In this document: positions 1 to 12,384 of the stretch, piece after piece | Position numbering within the stretch: the stretch's first letter is position 1 | Layout: the number at the start of each line of letters is the position of its first letter | NCBI GenBank assembly: GCA_021292105.1 | Contig: CM037873.1 | Span: forward strand, 17,538,527-17,602,526 | DNA from: Anadara kagoshimensis | Lineage: Eukaryota > Mollusca > Bivalvia > Arcoida > Arcidae | Length of the DNA: 64,000 bases | Direction: 5' to 3' | Translations under genes and position numbers: made by a program | Notes under the pieces: generated by a model | What the model was told of the DNA's origin: nothing | Seen by the model: the letters and a program-made list of their open reading frames with translations, nothing else | Databases searched by the model: none

Positions 1-92
1 CGAGCGTATACATTCGTTGAGATTCGGTTAAAAGTCGAGCGTATATATTCGTTGAGATTTGGTTATAAGCCGAGTGTATATATGCGTTGATA
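1..92. repeat. Tandem repeat, about 2.5 copies of a ~34-bp unit
   Basis: The window opens inside a tandem array whose unit contains GAGCGTATA, then TTCGTTGAGATT and GGTTA. Three imperfect copies are visible, the last diverged (GAGTGTATATATGCGTTGA). The array probably continues upstream of the window. No coding potential was seen. Confidence 0.75.
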
Positions 93-947
93 AAATAGTA
101 GCTTCTGCTTAGAAAATTTTGATTACAGATTGCAGATGACCTTGTTTTAGACCAGCATAAATACGTTTTGATAGTATTAAAATCGGTCTGCTGTATTATT
201 TTGCCACTTAATCCATGTCCTTTTACGTAGGGTCATAATCTTTGCCTTTACGTCTTATACTTGCAATTCATTTTTTGGTTTCTTTTTTAATGGATATTTT
301 AGGTGCATTGACTGTTACTAGGTACATGTTTTAATTATAAATTTCGTTCTTCTATATAAATATAATTTTTAAAAAATGTTTAATTCTCAATGAAGTACAA
401 AACAATTAATTTTGACATTCCTCATCAATATAACCAACAAGTATAAACTAAGCCAAAAAAAGAATATATTATAAACATTATTGATATGCTAAAAATCGAA
501 TTTAACAAAAAAAGGTTATTTGGGTTAGTAGAATGAAGTTTATGCATGCAATAAAAATGCGACATTTGAAGTTCTTGAAAACGTTTCCCAGACAATTCAC
601 AGCCGTCACAGGCTCCAATTAGCTTCCATTTTACGGGGTAAACAATACTTTACATGCAGTAATTACCACGTGCTGTATCGTTTATGGCAATTTAGATTTT
701 TAGCAGTTTATCATGTATTATTCTAGACATATCGAATTAAATTACAATGATTTTATTCTGATTATGTATTATATAGCTGTCTGCCATTTAACAATACCTT
801 CATGATTACATACGACACGTCATAATTTAGACGCGAGATATACTAGAGCTCTACTCCAATATAAATGACAAAAATATACAAATAGCAAGAGTCAAATATT
901 GACCCATATCCAAATCAGAAACATAAAAGCAAAGTAAAAACTTTGAA
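93..947. other. AT-rich DNA with no supported gene
   Basis: I see no exon, RNA gene or clear repeat here. Because the TMEM272-like exon at 3634 starts at a splice acceptor, this DNA could be intron or upstream sequence of that gene. Confidence 0.4.
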
Positions 948-1060
948 AACTGACAAATTAAGTTAAACACGTGTTCTTCCTCCAGGGGAGTGAGACCAGG
1001 TGCTCCGGAAGGATAAGCATCTCCAGTTGACCTAGCTACACCCGCCATATGTGAAATAAT
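948..1060 (-). repeat. Copy of the RT-element 3' tail family
   Basis: Reverse-strand match to the tail at 29060-29225: it reads AAACTGACAAATTAAGTTAAA, then CACGTG, TGCTCCGGAAGG and TAGCTACACCCGCCA. It is one of about 16 dispersed copies in the window. The short reverse-strand reading frame across it is not a gene. Confidence 0.7.
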
Positions 1061-2924
1061 TTTGACGAGTGATATATCGGAGATCTTCTACAATATAAGT
1101 GACTTAGGTGTACTTTATTAAGAACTAATGCGCTCATGAACAAATGAAACAACAATATAAACCATTGATGGACGACTTAGACTTCAAATTATGTATCCAG
1201 TGGTCCTCTTTGGCGGAGACAATAATTTGTATTTTACAATTTGATAACGTAGCCGATAAAGGTCTGGATTTATCGCTTCATTATTTTAATAATTCAAGAA
1301 AAAACAATATTTCAAAAAAAAAAAGAAAAGAAAGAAAGAAATTTGTACCAGAAAGCACGAACTTGACAGTTGCCAAACTAACAACACAATACAAAACAAG
1401 CAAATGGTACATCCAAACAAACAACATAAGACAAAAAGCAAATAAACATACTGGAACCAATGACTATAATTTTCAAGTTGGTTTAGTTACAGTGCTATTG
1501 GTGAAATATATTTCCTTTCAACATCTTTACAATTTGGTTTCATGGTTTTGGTCCAAGCACTACTTTGTGGAATTATATTCCCAAACGGCCGTCTAGTGCT
1601 GTAAAATTAAAACTGGTATAATATGTAATGAAAGGTCTCCTGTTAATCTGATGGAAGTTCACGTAATCTTATTAATTTTATTTGCCAGTTATTAAACTTG
1701 TTGCCTTGCTTGTTGGATTGTCCGAAAATGGGGCGGTATGTTTCATTTTATGAGAATAAGTCCTGTTGATACACAGGTAATTTCACCATTTCGTAATAAT
1801 ACCTTTATAACTTATCACCTATAAATTATTGACTTAAAAAGTTCTGAAAAACACTTGTTGATCCGGGAATAAAAAAAGGAAAAACTCTTAAAACATTGTG
1901 CTCATTTATGGTACATTTTATACATTATTACGTGATGATGATAACAATAATGATTTATAATCTCTAAAATATTGACATCAAAAAGGTTCTGAAAAAAAAA
2001 ATATTTGGTGGTCCAGCAATAACTTGAATAATAACTCTAAAAAGCATTGTGCATTAATGCAAAACAGAAATATTTGTTGTACAGTACAGTTCTGTCGAAA
2101 AGTTAACACCAAAATTACAAAAAGAAGTTGAATTTCTGCTATCAAGATATTGATATCCAGTGGCAATCAAGCTGCCAAAATATATAGATATAAATTGGCC
2201 TTAAAGTTGTCGATATATAGCTAGCGAGGAACGAGGTTAACTACCCGTTCGGTACTAATTCGTTAGCTTATTGTTAAAATTTCAACATGTCTATACTAGA
2301 TGCGTTTTCAGTGGCTGTAACATATCATCTGTATACAGATCAAAGTGTGATATTAATTATTATTTATTAGTTAATGCATAAAACTACAAGAGTATTTAAT
2401 GGATTTTTATTATGAAGACGTCATAATGATTGGTTAATTTACGAAAACAACCATTAAAAACTTCAACTATTATCCAAATGACTAAATATCAATTAACAGA
2501 TGTGAAACATTTTTCATTTTTATATAATTAACTATTTGTAAAATGAACTAGAGCTGTAATGCTACGTCCTTTTTGTCTGTAGGATTGCTTCTTTAAACTA
2601 TACAACTCCCAAGAAAGCAACAACATTCGAAATTAACTTCGTTAGCTTTTGACATTCTCGGCGCTGTAACATTGTACTTAGCGCATTATGATCTTAAATG
2701 TACTTTGTTACTAACGGATTTTATAGATAATTATTAGTACTTCAAAAAAGGAATGACTTCGGTTAAATCAATATGGTTTTTTTTCAACGTGTTATCGCTA
2801 TCATCTGTTTTTTAAATAAAAAACAAAAGATAACTGAATAAAAAAAATATTGAAACGCCTTCCATTACAACTTTGTAACATTTTAAAGTAAATGTTAAGA
2901 GACTCCATTAAAGTTAAAGTCTGT
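1061..2924. other. Non-coding AT-rich DNA with a family-2 repeat fragment at ~1540-1605
   Basis: A 150-codon frame at 1144-1596 has low-complexity Lys/Asn composition and runs into a dispersed repeat (TTGGTCCAAGCACTAC then ACGGCCGTCTAGTGCT) seen again at 27018, 47240, 50210 and 55450. I therefore do not call it a gene. Nothing else is recognised. Confidence 0.45.
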
Positions 2925-3165
2925 CCCGAGCCATTAGGCCCATCAGGCCGGAGCTTATCCCGGTTTCGGTGGCGTTAAGCGACTGAGAGTACAAGACTCT
3001 CCCCTGAATGGGACGCCGGTCCATCGCAGGGTTAACCCCCAGCATTTTGCTGGTACTCATTTATTTTTCAGCTGAGTGAACTGGGACAACGTGAAATTAA
3101 GTGTCTTGCTCAAGGACACAACACATCGCCCGGTCCAGGGATCGAACCCACGACCTTCAGAGACT
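2925..3165 (-). repeat. tRNA-derived SINE, reverse orientation
   Basis: The right end carries a reversed B-box (GGGATCGAACCCACGACC at about 3138-3155). The body (GAATGGGACGCCGGTCCATC, then TTAACCCCCAGCATTTTGC and CAAGGACACAACACATCG) resembles a central SINE domain shared widely among marine invertebrates. The head is degenerate. I do not name the family firmly; a Nin- or Meta-type SINE is possible. Confidence 0.65.
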
Positions 3166-3633
3166 CTATAAATAGGTTTAAAGTTCTTTTGAAATTTTCT
3201 AGTTATGTAAAGTTGGAAAAATGTAAATGTATGTATTCGGTTACAGCAACACAGCCAAAAACACATTTTAGACATTTACAACAAGTCAAGAACGACAAGA
3301 ACTACTTGAGCTACAAATGGTTATTTTTCTGCTTTAAATGGACACTTTAGCCACTCTGGTTATCGATCTATTAAAGAATAAATAAATACCCCACTCATTT
3401 TAAAGTAAAATTACTAAACGCCTTTTAGAAAAATGTACCCATATTATTAATGTGTCCTAGTTTGAATTGAGATCTTTGAGATACAGTGAATCAATGTTAA
3501 CAATGCTGCATGTTGTTTGTTATTGTTTTTCTATAGAAAGGATAGACAAATTTTGTAATTCAGTAATTTTATGAAAGCTATTATATTTCAGTTTTTAGGT
3601 TAAATGTAATTTCTCAATTTTTGTATTTTTCAG

Positions 3634-4070
3634 GTGTGAAATACCTAGCTGATTGTCCTAAAGAACCAAATGTGCCTGTATACCTTCTTGTTGGTGGATG
3701 TTTTGGAATATTAAAACTTTTGAGTACACTATGGCATAACATACAAATACGACGCAACGAAGATGTTGACGTTTTCTATGATGCTCATGAAAGTGAAGGA
3801 GCTTTTGCTTCACGCACGTACAAAATGATGGATATTATATTATCCATGTTCTTATTTGCCTGGCTGATCGTTGGAACATACTGGGTATTTAAAATTTGGG
3901 AACCACATTACAAGCAGTTGTTACACGAGCCCAGTGACTGGTGTGATCGCTCTGTTTATATGTTTGCTGTTTATCAAATCATTGGGTGTTACTCATATTT
4001 ATGTTTTGTTCTAATATATTTATTATGTTTAGCAATTTTTCATAAATGTAGTAGTTCACGCGACTCATAA
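3634..4070 (+). CDS. Transmembrane protein 272-like, last coding exon
   Basis: The exon follows a good acceptor (TATTTTTCAG) in phase 1 and ends at TAA 4068-4070, giving about 145 residues. It starts VKYLADCPKEPNVPVYLLVG, the conserved opening I recognise from molluscan TMEM272-like proteins. Three hydrophobic segments are visible: around PVYLLVGGCFGILKLL, IILSMFLFAWLIVGTYWVF and the C-terminal IIGCYSYLCFVLIYLLCLAI. Between TM1 and TM2 is a hydrophilic loop rich in Asp, Glu and Arg. After TM2 comes a WEP motif and a loop with a Trp-Cys pair. TMEM272-like proteins are small four-helix membrane proteins of unknown function, so one earlier helix should be encoded upstream. I could not find that exon, and it may lie outside the window. 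Confidence 0.72.
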
Positions 4071-4074
4071 TAAA
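4069..4074 (+). terminator. Possible polyadenylation signal AATAAA overlapping the TMEM272-like stop
   Basis: AATAAA overlaps the TAA stop codon. Use of this hexamer would leave almost no 3' UTR, so a later signal, such as those near 4760, is also plausible. Confidence 0.3.
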
Positions 4075-7000
4075 CAAATGTGACAACAAAACACATGAAT
4101 CCAAAAGAAAAGAGATGTTCAAAACAGCGGGAACATCATCCAATTCGGTGCACTAGAAATTCTGAAACATATACATGTACTAGTTATCCAAATTACAAAT
4201 ACTCTGAAATCATTTTCCAAATTTTGATTGTTATCGTTGATATATTCCAAATTTTGGTTGTTATCGCCGATATTCTGACCCACAATTATATATGTCAATG
4301 AAATAGTGTAAATTACAAACTTACCTTAAATATTAACCATAAGTCACGAATTTATCACTGCAATGAAATGTTATTTTTCTTATTCGCGAAAATAAGACAC
4401 AGGGAAATGTAAAGATTTCGGAGTATATTAACCGTTTAAGTGGTCCAAGAAGTCACTTCAAATCCCATGATATGGATAATCAGAAGTAATTACTCTTAAA
4501 AGCACATAAGAAGTTTTATTATATGTCTGATTGACCAGAATCAGAGTTAAAATGTAATCCAAATAACTGACTGTCTCAGTTTGATCGGATATGTTCATCT
4601 TGTCGGTCAATATAAAGCTAAAAAGACGACCCTGTTCTTTCTCGAAACCTTTAGATATGGCTTAATAGATTTCGTATTGTATTTAAAATAGGCATCTGGA
4701 TATTTCTGTTTACTTCTCGTTACATGTTCCCCAACGATCTACCAAACATTTTGTAACTTATATTAATAAATATATTGATGTATTTGTCAGCCGGTAAAGA
4801 GAAAATAATTATCAGCCTCTGAACAAGAGACCTTCTTAATTATATTCTTTCAAGCACTAGCTAGACAGAAAAAGTTCAAGGCACACTTTTTATGAAGCTT
4901 TTATAAAGCGGAATAAACCAAACTTGTATATCGATATCTGAGGCGGTTTGTTCAAAGTTCCGTGGAATTTACCAGCTGGTTAGTGAATAATTAGAATCTT
5001 GTGTACTGGGTATTTTTTATGTTAAATCTCTGCTCAAAAATTACTTTCTTCAATTTGTTAATACCCAAGAGAAGCAATTTAGATTATACTTTATGTTTTA
5101 ACGAATATTCTTTGAAATTTCAATAGCATTTTTCGGAATACACCAACCAATTTGCTTAATCTAACGATGCTTTGAAAAACCGACCCCTGAAAACTTAGAC
5201 ATAGAGTATGTTAAGTTATATTTTATTTATCATCAATTCTTAATATTATTCATGTATTCTAGACTCTTACTATTCTTTCATCATTTAAAGTTATCACTTT
5301 ATTCATAATATATAACTTGCATATTATACATTATATAAGTTGTAATTTTACAATTAAATAGATTATGACTTCACACCCCAAACTCTTATGCATGTAATTT
5401 ATACATGTTTTGCATTTTGGCACCAGTTTCACAACCATTCCTTAACTAAGATTGCCTTTAACTCAAGTTTAGCAAATGTTTCACAATCATTTTCGGAACT
5501 ACTTATTAAATTGTTGAAAAAACTGAATACAAATTGCAATAAGTTTGAAATGATTTTCAAAATGAATCCTTAAATAACTCAATATCTTAAAAATTAACAA
5601 AAATTTTAAGATATGAAATTTGCCAAAATTTCCAAAAAAAAAAACTTTAATTCCTTTAACAATTATTATCTTTGAATCTGATTCAATTGTAGTCATAACT
5701 AAATTATAGCTCGTGTCTTTTCGCCAAATATTTTATTTTATTTTTCTTTAAACTAGTTGAGTGACGATAAAAACAAATGCAATGCAATTTTGACTATTTC
5801 AATTGCTCAGACTTAGCATTCAAGAAATGTGCGAATTTATGTGATAAAGAGAAGTGTTCATTTAGTGAAATACTTTAATTCAAGTACCATACGGAATACA
5901 ATATTTGACGATTTTTTCAGTCAGTAAAAATATACAAAATCACATTTGTCATTATAAACAAACAAACATTTTCTTTTAAATGCAATTTTGTGAGAGTTGT
6001 TTCTCTTAGAATGAAAAAATCTTGTCCAATGTATGTGTTTTAGTTGTTTATATATCAAAATGTCACGACATTTGATTACAATCCCAGCATGTAATCTGTT
6101 TTTATTTGGATCAGTGATTATGAAATATAAATGAATGGATGATGTTCAAACAGTGTTACTTGTAAATGACCAAAAACAAAATTGATTTTATGATTAGAAA
6201 TGTTTATTTCTGTCTAGTTTGTAAGAGTTGAAAATTGTTTAATTGTCTCCAAAACAAAGACACGTGTACATTCATAATGTTACAATTCCTGCTCCATGCA
6301 GAATACGGGAGAATATATTGTCTTTTGTTTAATCCATATATACATTTCACGTTAGAGGGCATGGCTAGCTATTGTCTAACTTTTTAAACAATTAAATCGT
6401 TGTACTTTCATTTAATTAAATTATTTCCATTTGAATGAATAGAAACAAATACAGATTATATTTCACTTTTAAGCTCATCTAATTGCTCAAGTGAGTTATT
6501 TGTGATCGGTTCTTGAATCTTCACCAATCTTGGCCAAAATAATCACCATTGCAAATGCAAGGTATATTTCAAAAATTACTTGATATGGTAGATGACAAAG
6601 TCAAAATTAATCATGATAGTAAAAACAATGTTAACATTTTGAAGAACATACTTTTTCACTTTTTTCAACCTTTTCCAGAAAAACCTTGCAACAAATATCT
6701 AGGTCAAATTAGCAGATACGTCATGTTTTGGTCTAAAGGTATATCACTACGTCAAATCAGAGATAAGTTATTATTAGAGACTACAATTTCATCTAAACAA
6801 TTTAAGTACAATTACCTTTAAATTTCCCCAGAATTATCATGTTAATAAAATGTGGTCTTTATTAGTTTAATGTTAATAATTAGGTAAACCTGTTAAGGAG
6901 ATTCAAGGTGCAGCAATTTTAGTCCAATTTCTTTTAAACTTAGTCAGAATGATTCTCTTAATAAAATAAAGCTGGCAGTTTGAGTCAAAAAGACGGTCAC

Positions 7001-7955
7001 TGGGAAAGATGTTGTTAATATGCTTTCTCCAGAATGTCCCCCTTGACAAAATTTTGTTCAGTTAAGCAAAAAATAGGTCAAGCAACCTTTCAAAAAATAG
7101 AGGACACAATTTTAGGTCAATAGGTCAAGTATGTATGGGTAATGTTAGGAAAAATCGGTCATTAGGACATATTATAAAAAAACTGATTACACTCCAGTTG
7201 TATCAAATTTGTGGTCTAATCATTCTAGCAAAAAAAATTAAAAAATAATTCACAGAAATTTTTTTTATTCTTTTCATATGAATTAGATCGCGTTTAATAG
7301 TAGGCAGCTCAAATATTATGCAGCAAGATTATTTTTTTTGAAAAAGATAGTTAAGACTTCAAAGGTATTTCTGCAAATTAAATCTACGGTTTGCGTACTT
7401 CAAACAAGCTTTATCAGCCTGTTGTAACATTGTACAATGAAATATGATTTTTTTTAATCCTAAAAGATTCCAAGGTCGTAATTGAAAGAAGAAAATAATG
7501 CATGTTAAATTAGATTGAGAAAATAACTATTGATAACTTGTTTTGACGTATATTTCCTTCATGTAATTTTTAAATCGTTTTTTATCAACCTTGTCATATA
7601 ATTAGAATTTTGTGATTTCACGGAAATTGAGGTGCATAATTCCATCTTGTAATTTTTAAAACGTGTTTCTAGCTAGTCGTGCTATATAATTAGATTTTTG
7701 TCATTTCACGATTTTGGTTTTCATTTTCCTTTTGAAGCACACATGTATTATTTTATTTTCAGCATCCATATGTAAAGTTTTTTAAATATATAATAATATA
7801 TATTTACTTTTAAAATCGATTGAATTTTATAACACGTATGTGCTCACACAAAGATTTATGGTTGTGTAAAGATATTCCATATATTTTTTCAAGTTCAATT
7901 ATTTATCAAATAAATAAGCATGAAACATTTGAAATTGTCTTTGCTTTCTTTTATC
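4075..7955. other. AT-rich intergenic or UTR DNA, no supported gene
   Basis: The first part probably contains the 3' UTR of the TMEM272-like gene. The open frames here (such as 4080-4301, 5388-5573 and 6549-6821) are short, Lys/Asn/Ile-rich and lack domain signatures or convincing splice contexts. I see no RNA gene or ordered repeat. Confidence 0.45.
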
Positions 7956-7959
7956 AATT

Positions 7960-8285
7960 GTACCACTGAAGTTGGTAGAGTGCTCACTCCGAAAGTGGGA
8001 GGTTGTAGGTTCGATCTGCGGCCGGGTCTGACCTAAGACTTAAAAGTGGTAGTGGCTGTTCTTTCGCTAAGCACTCGGTAATACGTAATGTTAGTCACGG
8101 TTCTTTTGGATGGGAACTTAAAATTAACTAGCTCCCGTGTCACAGTAGGCATTACACGATAAAGAGATAAAAAACCATATTGTAAAAAAATGTCTACATC
8201 ATCGCCTATATAGCTAGCGACGTCTCGCTATAAGTGAAATAGTCTTGAATGGGACGTTAAACACCATTACTCAACTCAACTCTTA
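7960..8285 (+). repeat. tRNA-derived SINE, forward, nearly full length
   Basis: The head has an A-box-like GTTGGTAGAGTGCTCACTC and a B-box GGTTCGATC about 30 nt later. A body follows, and the tail reads GAATGGGACGTTAAACACC and ends in repeated CTCAACTCAACTC. Similar tails appear at 8490 and 9985. This is a retroposon copy, not a functional tRNA gene, because no acceptor stem or full cloverleaf forms. Confidence 0.75.
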
Positions 8286-8294
8286 TCAACTGCA

Positions 8295-8535
8295 TCGTCA
8301 TGGGGGGTGTCTAAAGCTTAAGCGTTACAGATCACAATGCTACTAACTGCCTAGGTTCAAATCGCACTAGGACATTTTAATGTGAGAGAGTTTGTCAGTT
8401 TTCTTGTCGAAGGTCAGTGGTTTTCTACGAAAAATCTGGGTTTGTTTTCACCACCATTCCTGAACTGATTGCCTCTATGCTAAAAAAGCTTGACTGGGGC
8501 ATTAAACTCCATTACCCCATATGCAGTTCATTGTC
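8295..8535 (+). repeat. Second, diverged SINE directly downstream
   Basis: A degenerate B-box-like GGTTCAAATC is followed by a body with GTCAGTGG, CACCACCATTCCTGAACTGA and GGGGCATTAAACTCCATTAC. The last parts match the SINE tail at 9905-10010. It lies directly after the SINE at 7960, so the two form a head-to-tail pair. Confidence 0.6.
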
Positions 8536-8599
8536 GCATAATCCAACCAATAGAAAGAAACAGTAGAAGAATATACAGTAAAAAACGATACTTTGTTAC

Positions 8600-9260
8600 C
8601 ATTTGTTTTGCCCCGCCTTTCGAAGAAAAGGGGGGTATTAAATTCGAGTTTCCTTTAATTTCCTCCGTCTTTCCAAAACCCTTATCTGCGCTTTCTCCCC
8701 AAAGCTTCGAAGCTCAATTTCACGTAACTTTGTGCAAAACATCAACATTGATAGGAGATGCGCATATCGTTACACATAGTTGGCTTGCTCATTTTTCTGG
8801 GAGTTTTGACCCTTTGACTGAAAATTTGTAAATGGTAAAGGTTTCTAAAACACATGAATGAGCAAAATCTGATGTGATATTTGGCTTTTCTTTAGTTTTA
8901 AACTTAATTCATTCATCTCGTGAAATTAAGTTGGAAAATAGGTTACGCATTTTACGTTACACTTTTTTAAAAAATTGGAAAATGCCCTCAAATTGTTATG
9001 TCGAGGCACTTTTTGTTTGAATTAATTCTTCAAATCATGCAGCATTATTTCACAAAACGTGACGCAAAGCATCAAAATTGACAGGAAAAGTACATTATAA
9101 TTAATTGTAATTGGTTTGCTCATTTTACTGGGAGTTATTGCCCTTTCAACATAAGAGCAAATCACAAAAAAATGAAATGGCGGGGATCCTTATTCACTGA
9201 ATTTGATTTTTCAGTCACATTTTGGCGTTATACAGGGAGTTTGATAGTAAATCGGCGAGG
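8600..9260 (+). repeat. Fragment of an interspersed element with a CCCCGCC...AAGGGG hairpin head
   Basis: The left end is a short foldback, CCCCGCCTTTCGAAGAAAAG followed by GGGG. Downstream, a unit near 8725-8820 (ACATCAACATTGATAGGA ... TTGGCTTGCTCATTTTTCTG) recurs diverged near 9060-9155, a period of about 320 bp. A related hairpin head appears at about 14162-14180. No coding potential was seen; the class is unknown. Confidence 0.5.
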
Positions 9261-9282
9261 GTTGTAAAGAAAGGTATAGAAT

Positions 9283-9362
9283 CAGAAACAGACATGCCGA
9301 TCCATGTTCAAATCACAATCAAAAGTAAAAACTTTGGAAAATTAATTTAAACACGTGAACGT
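9283..9362 (-). repeat. Truncated copy of the RT-element 3' tail family
   Basis: Reverse-strand match with CAGACATGCCGATCCATG, TCACAATCAAAAGTAAAA and TTAATTTAAACACGTGAACG. It stops before the CCGGAAGG part of the tail. Confidence 0.55.
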
Positions 9363-9884
9363 TCACCAGGATAATGAGGTCCGAGTTGACAGCGTTAACG
9401 TTGTTGAGAGGCATTATAATGATGATAAACTGTACTTTACAATAGCAACATCACCAAGTATCGCCTTAAACAAAACAAAACAAACAAAATTTAAACAAAA
9501 CAAGATTAACACATATACTGAGGCACCTAAGTATACTGCCTTCTTTAATTCAACCATAATATATGTTCAAAACTTGCCCTATCATAACAGACTTTAAATC
9601 TTCACACAGTTCAATTGTTGAAAACATCATTATGCTTGAGTTGAGTATTTTTCAGCTAAAATAGTGATTTGATTTAATTTTTTTTAATTATTATAAATTT
9701 TTATGTTTTCTCTAAAATTTCAGAAATTTCTTAGACCATTTATTTTCAATAAAAAAGACTTTATTACATACATTTAGATAAAAAATTAATTGTATGAAAA
9801 AAATGATATGATGATTATAATTAATGTAAACTTATGGCAAATATAAATTTGTAAATTCATTTAGGGGGGGGGGGGGTTTTAAGA
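9363..9884. other. AT-rich non-coding DNA with a poly-G run
   Basis: Nothing is recognised apart from a G homopolymer of about 12 bases at 9865-9876. The open frame through the left part is Lys/Thr-rich low-complexity sequence. Confidence 0.4.
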
Positions 9885-10020
9885 ACTTTTGTCACCTTGC
9901 CGCAGGTCAGCTTGTTTCAGGGACCCTTGTGTTTTCTTCACCAGCACTGAACTGACCACCTCGATATATGTTATGAATTTTGACTTTAACGTTAGACACC
10001 ATTGCTCGACTCGGCCATTT
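9885..10020 (+). repeat. SINE tail fragment
   Basis: CCGCAGGTCAGCTTGTTTCA, CTTCACCAGCACTGAACTGA and TTTAACGTTAGACACCATTG correspond in order to the SINE body and tail at 8400-8530. The head is missing. Confidence 0.55.
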
Positions 10021-10110
10021 TCGACCGGAAACTTAGTAATCGAAAACAAACATTCCACTTGGTCTTATACAGCCTTTGTTTGTCTTAAAAAATTACATTC
10101 TGATCATGTA

Positions 10111-10230
10111 ATGGTATTTCAAGGGGTAATGAAAGATAGTGTGACGCGTGCCAAATTCGATGAAGGGCAAAGCCCTTATTTTGAATTTGGCACGCACCAC
10201 AATATCTTTCATTACCCCTTGAAATACCAT
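10111..10230. repeat. 120-bp near-perfect palindrome (foldback)
   Basis: ATGGTATTTCAAGGGGTAAT opens the left arm and its reverse complement closes the right arm at 10211-10230. The arms are about 58 nt each, match over nearly their whole length (including GTGCCAAATTC / GAATTTGGCAC), and meet at a tiny loop (GGGCAAAGCCC). It ends 38 bp before the Helentron 5' end. A foldback element of different sequence sits in the same place relative to the second Helentron-like element at 41481. Confidence 0.8.
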
Positions 10231-10317
10231 GAGCAGAAATGTCATTTCTTATATTTACAATTCTTTTTTAGCTCACCTGAGCCGAAAGGCTCAGATGAGC
10301 TATTGCTATCTATCACC

Positions 10318-10388
10318 GTCCGTCGTCCGTCGTCCGTCGTCCGTCGTGCGTCGTGCGTCGTGCGTCGTGCGTCGTCCGTCGTGCGTAA
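10318..10388 (+). repeat. CCGTCGT-type microsatellite near the Helentron 5' end
   Basis: A run of CCGTCGT and GCGTCGT units lies 50 bp inside the 5' end. The same tract lies at the same place in the element at 41481, which supports one family. The open frame through it is an artefact of the repeat. Confidence 0.8.
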
Positions 10389-10779
10389 ACTTTACATTTT
10401 AATCTTCTCCTCCAAAACTACTGAGCCAAATTTGATGAAACTTGGTGATTATCATGCCTAGGTAACAGCCTTTCAAAATTGTGTTCGGGATTTGACCACG
10501 CCCAACAATATGGCTGCCGTTACTATAAATAGCTAAAAGACAAAAAAATCTTCTTCTCTGAAACCAAAAGGTGCAGGCAAATTTTGATTAGATTTTTGGA
10601 TTCAGGATACCTAGATACATGAAAATTGTGTTTTTCATGAAAATTGAACGAAAAATAGGTTACGCGTTTTTTGCGTAAAATTATGTAATTTTTAAAATGA
10701 GACATTTATTGTTATAACTTCATAATTGCTGAAGATAATTGTATGGAGTTTTCACTATTGAGCTTGTCTTGCGATTTTC

Positions 10780-11340
10780 TTCCGATTGATGTCAAGGTCA
10801 AAGGTCAAGGTCATGTCCCAGTTTTTGACCTTTGATAAAAAATGCTATTTTTTAAACATTTCTGGTGATAATGACGTAGGATTTTTTGTTAATTGTAGGT
10901 ATCGACATGATGATCATTTTGATACGTAGATCAAGGTCATGGGTTCAAAGGTCAAGGTCACACATACATTATAATATTAAAATTGATAATTATCTCAAAA
11001 ACTATGAACTTTTTGTATAGGCATGTATATTAGAATATTGTAGATATTGGCCCAAACGTCATTTTGATAGACGAATGAAGGCCATAGGATCAAAGGTCAA
11101 GGTGACATATGGAAATGAATACTGAAATGGTTACTCATCTTGAAAACTATAAACAATTTATATAGCTATGTATATAAACATCGTAAGCAATGACACAGTA
11201 GTCATTTTGATATATGAGTGAAGATCATGGGTTCAAAGTTCAAGGTCACTAGTGCAAACAAATACTGAAATGGTTAATTATCTAAAAAGCTATAGACTTT
11301 TTGTATAAGCATGTATATTAGAATAGGGAATAAGTTGGCC
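10780..11340. repeat. Imperfect ~150-bp tandem repeats carrying AAGGTCA motifs
   Basis: Units contain TATAGACTTTTTGTATA-like text, GTATATTAGAATA, CATTTTGATA, and then CAAAGGTCAAGGTCA. Copies are seen ending near 10964, 11105 and 11250. The first cluster (10795-10813) holds three AGGTCA half-sites with 1- and 0-base spacers. The region is non-coding. Confidence 0.6.
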
Positions 11341-11461
11341 AAGTTTGGGTCTTAAAATGCACAGGAATTAAATTTCTATCAATAACAACTGTGGTCTTAG
11401 CCTGTGGCCTGATGACCTAATTTGCAATCCCATGTAATGTTTCATCAGTTGCATATACAAT

Positions 11462-12332
11462 CAGGGCTCAAATTAGATTTTGAAACAGGGAGAAGTGACT
11501 TCTCCCTCAGCCAAGAAATGGGAAAAGTTTTTCAAAACAGGGAGAAGTTTTAATTTTCTGCCGCGGAATTTGATATGCGGCGACCATGTTCCAAGCTGTT
11601 TGTCTTTATAAATGTGAGCATCCCTATTTAAGACTTGCATATTACATAAATGTAATATTAATTATTTAATCAAAATAAACCAAGATGTAAAATTCTTCTT
11701 AATTATTTTCCTTTTTCTATTTTTTTTTTTTTTTTTTTTTGGCAATGTGTAGAATTATATTTGTAGAAGCCATACAGATGATAATTTAATAAAAAATATT
11801 GTTTTTATGTTTACAAAACACATTATTACATTGTCACATCACTAACACTGTCTAAATACATGTATTACAATGTAAATGTGAAGTACATGTACAATTTATC
11901 ATTAATTTTAAAAATACAATGATTATAAACATAAAAAATAAAAAAGTTAAAAAATAAAAATAAATAATAAATGTGCACTTTTATTTTCTGATTGAGTTAT
12001 CCCCCTTGTTTAAAAGCACATGTTACATGGCTGCTGACTCCAATTTTCTAGAGATACGTTTACTCATTTTCAATTGAAAAATGCTTTTATTTATGGATTC
12101 CTTTGTGAGAAGGCAGCATTCTGAGAAGGTCTGTTATTTTATTAAATTTTCATACAAAAAACAATTTTGTTCAATAATTTTGTTCCACCCCCACCCCCTG
12201 AGATGCCACAGGGGTTAAATACACTTGTCAAAAATTAGGGCTACTAGAACTTCGCTTTTAAGTCAGTTTAGAGCGAAGTTTTTTGAAACAGGGCAGAGAT
12301 ATCACCAAACTTTGCCCTTATTTTGAGCCCTG
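11462..12332. mobile_element. Nested 871-bp non-autonomous DNA transposon with TIRs
   Basis: The left end CAGGGCTCAAATTAG and right end TTTTGAGCCCTG are inverted repeats of about 10 bp or more. The element is flanked by ACAAT at 11457-11461 and 12333-12337, a 5-bp direct repeat that would be the target duplication. The interior has a poly-T run (11719-11741) and no open frame. CAGGG ends recall hAT elements, but hAT duplicates 8 bp, so the superfamily is left open. Confidence 0.65.
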
Positions 12333-12384
12333 ACAATGTGTCTTAAATGCAAATCAATCAATTTTTCCATTTATAGTAACTTCA

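Noticed and set aside
1144..1596. 150-codon open frame on the + strand
   Set aside because: Low-complexity Lys/Asn text that overlaps a dispersed repeat; no domain, and no convincing start or splice context.
7960..8030. Possible tRNA gene
   Set aside because: It has A- and B-box-like text but no closed acceptor stem, and it continues into a SINE body and tail. The same holds for 53000 and 24660.
9889..10461. 190-codon open frame
   Set aside because: It crosses a SINE tail, a palindrome, the Helentron end and a CCGTC microsatellite, so it cannot be one gene.
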